Source: Nostoc sp. S4 (GTDB taxonomy: Bacteria; Cyanobacteriota; Cyanobacteriia; Cyanobacteriales; Nostocaceae). Taken from it: a stretch of DNA of 64,000 nt. The DNA is taken from positions 1 through 64,000 of the forward strand of contig JAQYWR010000033.1 in the NCBI GenBank assembly GCA_029379225.1, in the 5' to 3' direction. The notes under the pieces were generated by a model. It saw only the letters and a program-made list of their open reading frames with translations. It searched no databases and had not been told where the DNA came from. The position numbers were made by a program, and so were the translations under genes. Below are positions 9,868-18,968 of this stretch, in pieces; position 1 is the first letter of the stretch; every line of letters starts with the position of its first letter.

Positions 9868-10028
9868 CTTTTCGGTTTTGTTGTAATCTGGCTATAGCGT
9901 TTCTCGTTTTAGTGAGGTACATCTGGTTGAGACAAGGGGCTAAAGACGCTTAGGAACAGCGCAGAAATAACTTACTTATTTATTAAAGGGGAAGATAGAG
10001 TTATACCATTCTGAGGTATAATCCGATA

Positions 10029-10210
10029 ATTCTAGTATCCATGAAATTCAGCCCGATCTTGGCAGACGCTTGAAAGTTCTTTATCACTCATCTTAATACC
10101 CAAAGGGTATTTGTTTTCGTCAAGAGTAGCTTGAATTTTCATTCCTTTTTTGGTAGTGGTGTTACCAATGAGGTTAATAACTACTTCTCTACTTGTAAGG
10201 CTTATCACCC
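10029..10210 (-). pseudogene. ISAzo13-type transposase, C-terminal remnant
   Basis: The sequence SREVVINLIGNTTTKKGMKI followed by ATLDENKYPLGIKMSD and RAEFHG matches the C-terminal end of ISAzo13/Rhodopirellula-type transposases. The final Trp of the usual HGxWNY end is a TAG (10029-10031), after which NY continues in frame. The frame remains open further to about 10421 but those upstream residues do not look like transposase. No inverted terminal repeats were found. It is a dead fragment of an old insertion. Confidence 0.65.
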
Positions 10211-10713
10211 AGATATCATCATCACAGAAGCACAAAAACTCTATCCCCAGATTCTGACCAAAATTCGGTTTAGACTTGTACCCAAGCCCACAAATAACTG
10301 AAAAGGCAACCCTTGGTAAAACCGGATTTGTCCCAGTAGCAACTCGATAAGTAATTGAACGGTCAAACGCTTGGATGGAACGGTGTAAGAGTTTGGTCAA
10401 AAACTTTGAAAAAACCCTCAATCATGCCACCGCAAAGCTCAACCTTTGTTCATTAGACTGATGCTCAAACGTCTAGCTAACGAATAGATCCCAAATGGGT
10501 TCTAAAATGAAAAGTTGGCTGTTGTACCGAATAATATTCAACTATAACCTCAGAGTGATGTTTTATTAAAAAAATTGAGGCATGTTTACTTTGGGTCGTC
10601 AAGGTATTTAGTGCATCTAGCTTTTAAAAAAGTACGCCAATCTTCGACCTATTAATCTAAATTTTGCTGCTCTGGGTAACAAGATTTGTTAACAACTAAA
10701 GGAAACACCTGCT

Positions 10714-11835
10714 ATGTCATCCCAAGCTGAAGAATTTACTATTGGTGTTGAAGAGGAATATCAAATTATCAACCCTGTGACACGGCACTTGAGTTCGCGT
10801 GTAGAACACGTTCTGCCAAAAGCTGAACAAGTACTTGGTACTGAGGTACAGCCAGAAGTCCAGCGTTCGCAGATAGAAATTGGTACACCCATTTGTAAAA
10901 CACTTGCAGATGTCAGGAGTGAGCTTGTTCGCTTGCGTAGCGAAGTGATTGCAGCAGCGGCTAAAGATGGGAACCAAATTGCTGCTGCTGGTACACATCC
11001 GTTTTCACATTGGGATGAACAGCAAATCACGCCCAAAGAACGTTATCAAGCGCTGATGCGAGATTATCAACAACTTACTCGCGAACTAGTCATCTTTGGC
11101 TGTCACGTGCATGTAGGAATTAGCGATCGCGCTCATGCTATCAGCGTCATGAACCGTGCCCGTGTATGGCTTTCCCCACTCTTAGCACTAGCAGCATCCT
11201 CGCCTTTCTGGTTAGGTACAGATACAGGCTATGCCAGCTATCGTACCGAGATTTGGAGCCAATGGCCGCTATCTGGAGTACCACTGGTTTTCGAGTCTTT
11301 TGAAGAGTACGAAGCACTTGTAAAAGCTTTGGTGGCAACTAAAACTGTAGAAGAAGCAACGAAGATTTATTGGGATGTACGTTTGTCAGAGCGTTTCCCA
11401 ACAATAGAGTTTCGCCTCACCGATGTTTGTCAGACAGTAGACGAAGCGGTAATGATAGCTGGGCTTATACGCGCTCTCGCGAGGACTTGTTATCAACAAG
11501 CGCTCAACAATGAACCTTTTGTGAATGCGCGCCACGAACTGATACGTGCTGCTCAGTGGCGTGCTGCACGCTATGGATTAGATGATGATTTAATCGACCT
11601 TGTTGCAATTAAAACTGTTCCCGGGCGCGAACTGGTTAAGAATTTTCTGAATTTTCTTCGTCCATCGCTTGAAGAGTATGGAGAATGGGATGAAGTTTCC
11701 TCTCTTGTACAGCAAACGATCCAGCAAGGGAACGGGGCAACACGGCAGCGTGAAGTTTACAAACGAACCGGAAGCTTGGAGGATGTTGTCGATTTAATTG
11801 TCCGAGACACAGCAAAAGGGATAGCGTCAGTGTAG
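10714..11835 (+). CDS. YbdK-type carboxylate-amine ligase (glutamate-cysteine ligase family 2)
   Basis: A 373-residue protein, the usual length for the YbdK/GCS2 group. The signature GVEEEY sits at residues 11-16, HVHVGI at about 130-135 and RFPTIEFRLTDVCQT near 225-240; these form the ATP/metal and substrate sites of the family. Members ligate an amine to the gamma-carboxylate of glutamate or similar acids and show weak gamma-glutamylcysteine synthetase activity. The main cyanobacterial GshA is a different protein, so this is probably a secondary ligase. AAAGGAAAC lies before the ATG. The gene is monocistronic. Confidence 0.9.
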   Translation: MSSQAEEFTIGVEEEYQIINPVTRHLSSRVEHVLPKAEQVLGTEVQPEVQRSQIEIGTPICKTLADVRSELVRLRSEVIAAAAKDGNQIAAAGTHPFSHWDEQQITPKERYQALMRDYQQLTRELVIFGCHVHVGISDRAHAISVMNRARVWLSPLLALAASSPFWLGTDTGYASYRTEIWSQWPLSGVPLVFESFEEYEALVKALVATKTVEEATKIYWDVRLSERFPTIEFRLTDVCQTVDEAVMIAGLIRALARTCYQQALNNEPFVNARHELIRAAQWRAARYGLDDDLIDLVAIKTVPGRELVKNFLNFLRPSLEEYGEWDEVSSLVQQTIQQGNGATRQREVYKRTGSLEDVVDLIVRDTAKGIASV

Positions 11836-11995
11836 GAGATAGGAATTTAAATGCACACCCACAGCACGAAAGATGTCTTTTTGTAAATCAGTAGAGCGAT
11901 TGAGACAATCAAGTCCATTTGATGGATGTACTTGCTGCTATCTGAAGTGAGATTATTAGTTTAAAAGCTTTTAATTCAAAAGTTGTAAACCATTT

Positions 11996-12658
11996 ATGAC
12001 AAGATTACCAATTGTTCGTCAGATCCTCTTAGACTCAGATAGCGGATTAGTACCATATCTAAATCAACAATTGCTCTCCACAGAATTTTCACATTTTAAA
12101 TCCCAGTTTGGTTTTCATGTAGATGAATATTCTACGCAAGTTATCTCTAATAATAATTTAGTAGAAATACAAACGATACTTTCGTTGACTCTGAATTTAT
12201 TAATTGTTGTGGATAGCCAAGCCCAGCAAGATGAAGCAACGCTACACGCCTTAGAATTTCAAGAATTGCTAGATACACAAATCATCATTTGGAGTCAGAA
12301 CAACCAAAAATTACTCAAACCAATTTCAGAAATCAAAGGAACGCTCAGCGAATTGTCAGAAATACCTTACCTCGGAGGGTATCTTCCAGGTTTTGAAATT
12401 AGGAGTCGATTTTATCTAACCTACAATGCTGGAGTATTACAGCACTATAAGTCTAATAAGTTAACTTCTTCGCCTGAATCTTCAAGCTATAGTCCAGGTG
12501 AACGCACACCCGTAAGTGGACAATACGAACTCATTGATGCTAATGGAGAAGGCACAGGGTTGGAGGTAACATCAACGGCTGGAAATCCTTTTCCTCCGAC
12601 AAGCAAACCGAACCAATTTTATCGGTTAGTTAACCCCACTGTTCACAAAAATCATTGA
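11996..12658 (+). CDS. Hypothetical protein with YjzC-like C-terminal segment
   Basis: A 220-residue protein. Residues 1-145 are unrecognised, rich in Leu/Ile and without a signal peptide. Residues 160-215 (SPGERTPVSGQYELID, EVTSTAGNPFPPTS, FYRLVNPT) resemble the short YjzC-like proteins of Bacillus, in which PGE..P.SG and a late FPP motif recur. The function of that module is unknown. The gene is isolated, with more than 150 bp on either side. The start ATG at 11996 has only a weak ribosome site. Confidence 0.6.
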   Translation: MTRLPIVRQILLDSDSGLVPYLNQQLLSTEFSHFKSQFGFHVDEYSTQVISNNNLVEIQTILSLTLNLLIVVDSQAQQDEATLHALEFQELLDTQIIIWSQNNQKLLKPISEIKGTLSELSEIPYLGGYLPGFEIRSRFYLTYNAGVLQHYKSNKLTSSPESSSYSPGERTPVSGQYELIDANGEGTGLEVTSTAGNPFPPTSKPNQFYRLVNPTVHKNH

Positions 12659-12736
12659 GGAGAGTGTCTGGTGCAGGGATAAGTTATTGGTTACAGATAG
12701 CACCTTTGCCTAGATGCTTGTTCTCAGTATTGAAAT

Positions 12737-13039
12737 TTAATACTCTGCCTCAATTTGATAAAGAGCAGGGTTAGCTTCAATTGGTAATTGTTGTTCAAAA
12801 ATCTCATGTTGAGAAATACGTTTAGAAAAAGCTGCTTGCCAAGTTGATTCACTAGACCACTTTGCAATATTAATAAATTGAAATCGCGCTGTAGGTAAAA
12901 GACTGCGATGTAGCTTTGTCTCAATGAACCCAGGCTCATTTTTCATCAGTTCGGCAGTTTGATGCCATTTAGCAACAAATTCATCCTCCATACCTTGAGG
13001 TATACAAAAGACATTGATTAGTACCACAGTTGAATCCAT
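12737..13039 (-). CDS. Antibiotic-biosynthesis-monooxygenase (ABM) domain protein
   Basis: A 100-residue single-domain protein with the ABM ferredoxin-like fold: VVLINVFCIPQGMEDEFVAKW at the N-terminus, NEPGFIETKLHRSL in the middle and FQFINIAKWSSESTW before the last helix. ABM proteins are cofactor-poor monooxygenases or heme-degrading enzymes; the exact role is not clear from sequence. It is on the same strand as the SDR gene upstream (160 bp apart) and could share a transcript with it. Confidence 0.85.
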   Translation of the reverse strand: MDSTVVLINVFCIPQGMEDEFVAKWHQTAELMKNEPGFIETKLHRSLLPTARFQFINIAKWSSESTWQAAFSKRISQHEIFEQQLPIEANPALYQIEAEY

Positions 13040-13202
13040 AAAGGCTTTTTCCTAAAGTCTGTTGTGCTAGACAATAACATTGAACAACATATGAATAATA
13101 TATCTTTGGTAGGATTCTCGTTAAATAAAATGCTGCTCATTTACAGAAATCATTAACCCAGATATCATGCCCCGGCTCAATCCTTCTCTACTCCTAGAAA
13201 TC

Positions 13203-13886
13203 TTATATTGGGACAGTTAAGGGAACTCCATTATCTTTGGGTTTCAATTTGAGAATAAATGGAACAGCTTTTAATACCCAATCAGACACAGGTGTGTAAT
13301 TAGCAGCTTCTTCTCCAAAGCTAATAGAGAGCATATCTGTATGAATAATCCCTGGGTTAAGTGGGATAGCTGCCATACCAGTCGGTAATTCTTGTGCTAG
13401 AGAACGAGTTAATCCTTCTATTGCCCACTTGGAAGCACAGTATGGTGCAACTTGGGGTGAAGTAGAGCGTCCCCAACCAGAACTAAAGTTGACAAGAATA
13501 CCATGCTTTTTTTTCACCATTGCTGGCACGAAATGGCGAATTACATTCACTACTCCTTTAATATTGATATCAATTAATTTGGAAAATTCTTCAGATGGTA
13601 TCTCCCACAAAGGTGCTGGATAATTAATAATTGCCGCGTTATTTATTACTATATCTGGCGGTTGATATTTGTTGAGTACGTGTTTTGCCCATTTTTCTAC
13701 TTGTATCTCATTTGCTACATCTACAGATGTAAAATCGTTGGGCGTACCAAACTTCTGGCTTAGTTTATCAATAGCATCTGATGAACGGGCGCAACCAATT
13801 ACCGTATGCCCTTCTTGAATAAAACCCTCAGTCATGGCATAACCTAAACCTTGACTTATCCCTGTAATTAAGATTAGCTTGGTCAT
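13203..13886 (-). CDS. Short-chain dehydrogenase/reductase
   Basis: A 227-residue classical SDR. TGISQGLG at residues 8-15 is the NAD(P)-binding turn, followed by an arginine-containing loop (GCARSSD) that favours NADP. NNAA near 85 is the variant of NNAG, and Ser in NFSSGWG with Tyr and Lys in YCASK (about 149-153) supply the catalytic residues. The C-terminus is short (LKPKDNGVPLTVPI), ending soon after the substrate loop. The substrate cannot be read from sequence. It may be co-transcribed with the ABM gene that follows. Confidence 0.9.
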   Translation of the reverse strand: MTKLILITGISQGLGYAMTEGFIQEGHTVIGCARSSDAIDKLSQKFGTPNDFTSVDVANEIQVEKWAKHVLNKYQPPDIVINNAAIINYPAPLWEIPSEEFSKLIDINIKGVVNVIRHFVPAMVKKKHGILVNFSSGWGRSTSPQVAPYCASKWAIEGLTRSLAQELPTGMAAIPLNPGIIHTDMLSISFGEEAANYTPVSDWVLKAVPFILKLKPKDNGVPLTVPI

Positions 13887-14857
13887 ACTTTCCTAAAATC
13901 TAGTATCAATATTTTGAAATAACGGTAAGCTGTTCCACAGATAAGAATATTGACGAAAAATCGGATAAATTTTTAAATGCCGAAATCCTCGCCATTAAAG
14001 GATTCTTATACTTTAGATGGCTTTGCCCTGAAAAAATATCCCACTATTTATAGTTAACAGTCAACAGGAGCCAGTGCGTTGGCCGGGTTAAAAAGCTTGT
14101 TCGCGTAGCGTCTCCGATAGGAGAAGCAACTGGCTCTCAACAGTATTAGCATTAAATTACGTTGGAACTGCTGTAAATTGACTCACCATCTCTGATGTCC
14201 GATCGAGCCATAACCGATTAATAGCATTATAAACGTAGAATGATTGGCGATCGCCTCCACAATGTTTGCCAAGTCACCGTTAACAGCACGTGTCCCTAAT
14301 CCATTAGTAGAGCATTCAATTTGTCTTAGGCTTTTTGAGAAAGCGATCGCGGATTTTGTTCATTGACTCTAGTCAAAACGATCGAGTCCAAGTGGGACAG
14401 TAGTGTTTTTGATTAGCATTAAGTTCAACGAGTTAGAGTCTATCAGAAAACCACAATAGAATCTAAAGCTTTGAAGCTACAGGATGTAGTTTATGTAAAT
14501 TTTTTAGGCAAATTTTTAGATCCTAATTATATCAGAAAAAGTCAAGTTAAATTTTTACATAACAATATCTTGGTTTTTAGTAAGTCTTTGATTAGCAAAA
14601 TAAACTTGTGACAATTTTTACCTATGATTAAACTTTGCTTAAACTGACGAGCTTAAGATGTGGTCGTTTCAGTTATTTGAAAACTTGTCTCTTTGTTGTT
14701 CAAATTAAATAATTGAATATTTCTCGTTATTACTGTAATTAACAGTGATAATTCTCTGATTTGAAAAGTATAAAATAAATTACTTAATTAGTAACAGACT
14801 AATTAGTAGTTACCAGTATGTATCGCTTGCAGAAGTTGTTCGTGAGGAAAGCAAAAG
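13887..14857. other. Long AT-rich spacer with repeats
   Basis: Nearly 1 kb without a gene. It contains a repeat at 14068-14136 and three HIP1 or HIP1-like GCGATCGC sites. A 37-codon open segment on the minus strand (about 14160-14270, reading FYVYNAINRLWLDR) could be a protein tail but is too short to assign. The right end, very AT-rich, presumably holds the promoter of the PEP-CTERM gene. Confidence 0.5.
14068..14136. repeat. Nostoc-type palindromic repeat
   Basis: GAGCCAGT (14068-14075) and ACTGGCTC (14129-14136) are inverted ends, with an inner TCTCCGATAGGAGA hairpin at 14111-14124. The left part (GAGCCAGTGCGTTGGCCGGG) is nearly the same as the core of the element inserted in the LysA-like gene at 22535, so both belong to one repeat family. 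Confidence 0.75.
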
Positions 14858-15403
14858 ATGAAATTGGTTCCACAATTAGTGCTTGCTGCTGCTAGTTTGA
14901 CTATAAGTTTTGCAACCCTAGATGCAAAATCTGTATCTGCTGCAATTATTAACTATACTTTCAGCGTTGATAGTCCGACCACTAAGGGAAATGGCTTTTT
15001 CAGTTTTGATGATTCAACTTTCAGTGAAGAAAATCCCGTAGCGGTTAAGTCTCTTAATTTCAGATTTGATGGTGATTCTACTATTTACACCGAACAAGAT
15101 GATATTAATTATCCAGACTTTCCCCTCGTATATTCAACGTTGTTTTCCTCAGGAAAAAGCTCTTTAGGATTGGACTATACATTCAACGACAAAACTAATC
15201 CTTCCAGTTCCATCCGCTACGAAATTATTGGTGAGGATTTTACACTTTTCTCTACAACTTCAACATCTGGAGAAGTAGTTTCAGGTACCGTTTCTTATAC
15301 AAGAGTACCTGAACCGATAACTTTAGCTGGCAGTTTATTGGCTTGTGGCCTTGGTTTGATGATGAATAAAAAGCTAATTTCTGTCAAAAAGGTTAAAGCT
15401 TAA
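14858..15403 (+). CDS. PEP-CTERM sorted exported protein
   Basis: A 181-residue protein with a signal peptide (residues 1-28, ending VSAAI), a beta-rich Ser/Thr body and a C-terminal PEP-CTERM signal: VPEP at about 150-153, a hydrophobic segment (ITLAGSLLACGLGLMM) and a basic tail (NKKLISVKKVKA). PEP-CTERM proteins are exported and then cleaved or anchored by an exosortase; cyanobacteria have many. The body matches no domain I know. It lies 68 bp before the PhoD gene on the same strand, so the two may share a transcript. Confidence 0.85.
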   Translation: MKLVPQLVLAAASLTISFATLDAKSVSAAIINYTFSVDSPTTKGNGFFSFDDSTFSEENPVAVKSLNFRFDGDSTIYTEQDDINYPDFPLVYSTLFSSGKSSLGLDYTFNDKTNPSSSIRYEIIGEDFTLFSTTSTSGEVVSGTVSYTRVPEPITLAGSLLACGLGLMMNKKLISVKKVKA

Positions 15404-15471
15404 TATTTGCCGTCGTTAGTCATTGGTCATTAGATAAATGACAAATCATTGGTTAATTCAGGAGTAAAAAA

Positions 15472-17061
15472 ATGGTAGATAATTATAATATTGAGCGGTT
15501 CTTGCAAAGTCGAATCAAACGACGCAACTTAATTATCGGGGCGGGAGCATTGAGTGGTTTTGCGATCGCTAACCAATTTTCTCAGCAAAGGGCGATCGCT
15601 AAAAGTAGATTTTCCAATTATCCTTTCACTTTGGGTGTAACGTCGGGTGAACCCTATCCCACAAGCGTAGTAATTTGGACTCGTCTGGCTCCCGAACCCT
15701 TAAATGGAGGTGGAATGCCATCTGTAAATGTGCCAATTCGCTGGGAAATAGCTACCGATTCCAATATGAGGCGCATCGTCTCTAAAGGTACGGTATTGGC
15801 AACCCCACAACTAGCTCACTCGGTTCGAGTTGTGGTAGAAGGACTGCAACCTGATACTTGGTATTGGTATCGATTTAATGTTGGTGAAGATGCTAGCCCG
15901 ATTGGTCGCACTCGTACAGCTCCTTTGGCAAATAGCTACTTGAGTAAATTGAACTTTGCTCTTGTTTCTTGCCAGAACTATCAGCAAGGGTATTATACAG
16001 CTTACAAATATCTGGCTAAGGACGACCTCGATTTGGTAGTCCATGTTGGTGACTACATTTACGAAGGGGGAATTTCAGCAACAGCAGTCAGACCGCATAA
16101 CAGTCCAGAAATTTTGACATTAGAAGATTACCGCAACCGTCACGCCCTCTATAAAACCGATGCTAATCTGCAAGCGGCTCATTTAGCGTTTCCCTGGATT
16201 GTTACTTGGGACGATCACGAGGTGGAAAATAACTATGCTAATGATATTTCAGAAGTCGATAACGAACCAGACCAAGACCCCAAAGTTTTTCTACAGCGCC
16301 GCGCAGCTGCTTATCAAGCTTACTACGAGCATATGCCACTCAGACCCTTCTCAAAGCCCAAAGGCCCAGATATGCAACTGTTCCGTCGGCTTAATTTTGG
16401 GAATTTGGCAACCTTCCATGTCTTAGATACTCGTCAGTATCGTACAGATCAGCCTTGTGGTGATGGTACTAAAGAACGATGTCCAGCGAATTTTGATCCC
16501 AAAGCAACGATTACTGGCAAGCGTCAGGAAGACTGGCTATATGATGGTTTAAATAAATCGCAGACTAAGTGGAATATTATTGCTCAACAGGTTGTAGTTG
16601 CTCAGATTGACAGCCAGCCAGGAGAAGGTGGAACTTACGGTATGGATAAGTGGGATGGGTATTTGGCTTCCCGCGATCGCTTGATGCATTTTCTAGAACA
16701 CCGCAAACCATCAAATCCAGTCGTCTTATCGGGCGATATTCATTCCAACTGGGCAATGAATTTAAAGGCTGACTTTAATAAACCAGAATCTACTACCGTG
16801 GGGAGTGAATTTGTTTGTACCTCAATTAGTTCTGGTGGAGATGGTGCAGACAGCAGTCCCACAGTTGAAGCTTACTTACCCGATAACCCACACATTAAGT
16901 TCTACAACGGTCAACGGGGATATGTTCGCTGTTCGGTAACTCCCACAACTTGGAAGACAGACTATCTGGTTGCGTCAAAGGTTACAACCCCAGATGGCAC
17001 GATTAGTAAACGCGCTTCATTTGTGGTTGAAAACGGTCATCCAGAAATACAACCAGGCTAA
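15472..17061 (+). CDS. phoD: Alkaline phosphatase D (PhoD), Tat-exported
   Basis: A 529-residue phosphodiesterase/alkaline phosphatase of the PhoD family. A twin-arginine signal (RRNLI at residues 17-21 followed by a hydrophobic stretch) sends the folded enzyme out of the cytoplasm. The N-terminal beta domain (FTLGVTSGEPYPTSVVIWTR) leads into the metallophosphatase domain, where HVGDYIYEG (191-199), WDDHEVENNY (246-255) and SGDIHSNW (419-426) bind Fe and Ca. It releases phosphate from organic esters when phosphate is scarce. GCAGGAGTAAAAAA before the ATG is a good ribosome site. No clear PHO box was identified by eye. Length and motifs are complete. Confidence 0.93.
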   Translation: MVDNYNIERFLQSRIKRRNLIIGAGALSGFAIANQFSQQRAIAKSRFSNYPFTLGVTSGEPYPTSVVIWTRLAPEPLNGGGMPSVNVPIRWEIATDSNMRRIVSKGTVLATPQLAHSVRVVVEGLQPDTWYWYRFNVGEDASPIGRTRTAPLANSYLSKLNFALVSCQNYQQGYYTAYKYLAKDDLDLVVHVGDYIYEGGISATAVRPHNSPEILTLEDYRNRHALYKTDANLQAAHLAFPWIVTWDDHEVENNYANDISEVDNEPDQDPKVFLQRRAAAYQAYYEHMPLRPFSKPKGPDMQLFRRLNFGNLATFHVLDTRQYRTDQPCGDGTKERCPANFDPKATITGKRQEDWLYDGLNKSQTKWNIIAQQVVVAQIDSQPGEGGTYGMDKWDGYLASRDRLMHFLEHRKPSNPVVLSGDIHSNWAMNLKADFNKPESTTVGSEFVCTSISSGGDGADSSPTVEAYLPDNPHIKFYNGQRGYVRCSVTPTTWKTDYLVASKVTTPDGTISKRASFVVENGHPEIQPG

Positions 17062-17123
17062 TTTTTCAATTCTCAGGTATCGACACTAAACAATTTGATA
17101 CCATTTCACGAAATACTTGATAG

Positions 17124-17151
17124 GTAGGGGTGTACAGTTGTACGCCCCTAC
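17124..17151. repeat. 12-bp stem hairpin after phoD
   Basis: GTAGGGGTGTAC (17124-17135) pairs with GTACGCCCCTAC (17140-17151) around AGTT, with one G-T pair. This is a common cyanobacterial spacer repeat, and it may also end the phoD transcript. Confidence 0.6.
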
Positions 17152-17219
17152 TATTTATGTGTTGTAAAGTTTTTTAATTTGATAAGTAATCAAGCGAACT
17201 TGAATAACAGCGATCGCAC

Positions 17220-17739
17220 TTACAGCCGCCATATTTTTCTTAAACTTTGTAAACAATCTTCTTGCCGCTGCTTAATAACTTCTGGAGTCCATTCAGATTG
17301 CTGTAAAACTTGGGTTGTCAGCACAAAAGGACTAACCCCTTTTTTGCCAAGAAAATACTTCTCTTTCTTTTTATCAAAATCGTAGTTTTGCGCTTCAGCA
17401 TTTTTGTTTCGAGAAAGCAGCGCTAAATTACCTATGCGATGCACTTCGTAAAACAGCTAGAAGAACTGTGAGTGTTGTCAAACGTTGCTGTCCATCAACT
17501 ACGTCAGCTTTAGGAGCATCTTCACTCTTAATTAAAACTATACTTCCCAAAAAATAAGGGTTAGTATCAGCTATGACTTCTGAATCATTCCCTAAAAAAG
17601 ATAACAAATCATTTAACAAGTCACTTGCTTGGTCTTTTGTCCACGCATAAGGACGCTGATAAGCCGGGATGAAAAATGCAAAGTCATTACTAAAAACCTT
17701 AAATAGTGCTTTTTCTGTGGCGTGAATGGCTACTGGCAT
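17220..17739 (-). pseudogene. DUF262 (GmrSD-type) protein with large internal deletion
   Basis: The N-terminal 99 residues carry the DUF262 landmarks IPAYQRPYAW, PYFLGSIVLI and DVVDGQQRLTTL; the last is the nucleotide-binding motif of GmrS-like domains. Near 17440 the frame ends at SASHR. From there a different frame carries the family's C-terminal end (HRIGNLALLSRNKNAEAQNY, KKEKYFLG, VLQQSEWTPEVI). Several hundred residues between, including the catalytic part of the DUF1524 HNH region, are missing. Relatives cut modified phage DNA or act in other defence systems. This copy is inactive. Confidence 0.85.
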
Positions 17740-18042
17740 AAAACTTTAAGTAATATCTAAGTATAATGTGATGCTATATACTCTAATCAAACGCAGTTTA
17801 ACTCACAAATTATGCGATCGCCACAAGTTACAGATAGTCTGCTAAATATAGAATATACCCATGTCGGGGTAGCCTCTTTTTTAGAAAATCGCTGTAAATT
17901 CAGTGCGTATAAATGTTGTATAAATATTATTATTAACTTCTGCCAAAAACTGCCTCTTCCCAGGTTCCAGATCAAATTTTTCCGGATGGCTAAAAATATA
18001 ACTGAATAATTACTCTACACTAAATATGCATAGCTAAAACTT
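17740..18042. other. Spacer without supported gene
   Basis: Short open frames exist on both strands between about 17787 and 18009, but they overlap, have Cys-rich, non-protein-like composition, and lack ribosome sites. I see nothing else here. Confidence 0.45.
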
Positions 18043-18366
18043 ATGGACTTACCCCAGCGCGTATCAGTACGCTACAAAGACACGTCCTACAACACCAATG
18101 AAATCCGTTTAAGAACTTTTCGGCTTGGGTTGCAGATATGGGATGAACAAACTAAACCGAGAAAAACAGAGCTTTATGAGTTTATATTCTCTTGTTTGAA
18201 ACAAGTTGACCGTCAAGATCGTTTTATGTTTTCTCTGCTGTTTCTAGAATTAACAGACCTCATACGCAATTCTACCTTGGAGAGAGGAAGCAAAGAGGTT
18301 CTAATTAAGACAGCTTTTAGGGAGTTTGCTTATGCATTAACAGACTTTGAAGATATTGCCAAATAG
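18043..18366 (+). CDS. Hypothetical protein of 107 residues
   Basis: A soluble, mostly helical protein that I do not recognise. It has a balanced, charged composition with no signal peptide or membrane segment. The second half (DRFMFSLLFLELTDLIRN, VLIKTAFREFAYALTDFED) looks like packed amphipathic helices. The ATG at 18043 has no strong ribosome site. Codon use is like that of neighbouring real genes, which is why it is kept. It sits alone between the DUF262 remnant and the AsnB-like operon. Confidence 0.5.
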   Translation: MDLPQRVSVRYKDTSYNTNEIRLRTFRLGLQIWDEQTKPRKTELYEFIFSCLKQVDRQDRFMFSLLFLELTDLIRNSTLERGSKEVLIKTAFREFAYALTDFEDIAK

Positions 18367-18968
18367 TAGAGGTTAGGCATGGAAAAAAGAGGACAAGGAG
18401 AATAACTCCTAACTCCTCACTCTACACTCACAATCACAAATGACCGAATAATTACTAATTCGTAATTTAGGTTTAAAGTTTTAATAAGTTATACGATTAT
18501 CAATTACATTTCACAAACAGAATTATCCAAATTTCTCAATAACTTAAAAAATAAACAATCAATATTAACATCAAGGGTTCCCAGATGGAGTTAATTAGTT
18601 TCTGAAAGCTAATTCCGGGCTAGGTTTGCTGACAATAGACGCGTTGGGTGTGGTTTTGCGTCCCGAGCAGCGATCGCTTGTTTGTTGTTTAACATTCACC
18701 AAAAGACCCAATTATAATAAAAATAGCGATCGACAGCTTTAATCAGGGAATTATAAGCATCGAAAATCTGGCTACTTGCTGGTAATTTTTACAAAAATTT
18801 TCACAAAAAAATCCGAAAAGCAACAAACTAAACTTGTAGCTTTATGATGCGATCCACCCGAATGTATAGTAAAGGTTTGCAATTAAGTAGGGTATCTTCT
18901 GCCAAACACTCTTCGGATTGCAACATCATCAATAAGCGCCATCAACTTTTTTGCACAGGAGTTAAGCT
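18367..18968. other. Spacer upstream of the AsnB-like operon
   Basis: About 600 bp with no gene. It holds two GCGATCG-type sites and a very AT-rich stretch (18700-18850) that likely contains the operon promoter. A short ribosome site (CAGGAGTTAAGCT) ends it. No riboswitch fold was recognised. Confidence 0.5.

Noticed and set aside
9868..10031. Ends of an intact insertion sequence around the transposase fragment
   Set aside because: No inverted terminal repeats or target duplications could be found.
10210..10421. Upstream extension of the transposase remnant
   Set aside because: The frame is open, but the residues do not look like transposase or any protein I know.
10717..11036. Long open frames antisense to the YbdK-type gene
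   Set aside because: They are shadows of a clear gene with intact motifs on the other strand.
14160..14270. A 37-codon minus-strand segment that looks like a protein tail
   Set aside because: It is too short and has no start or family match; it is noted only in the spacer entry.
17787..18009. Overlapping small open frames on both strands
   Set aside because: Composition is not protein-like, and neither has a ribosome site or recognisable motif.
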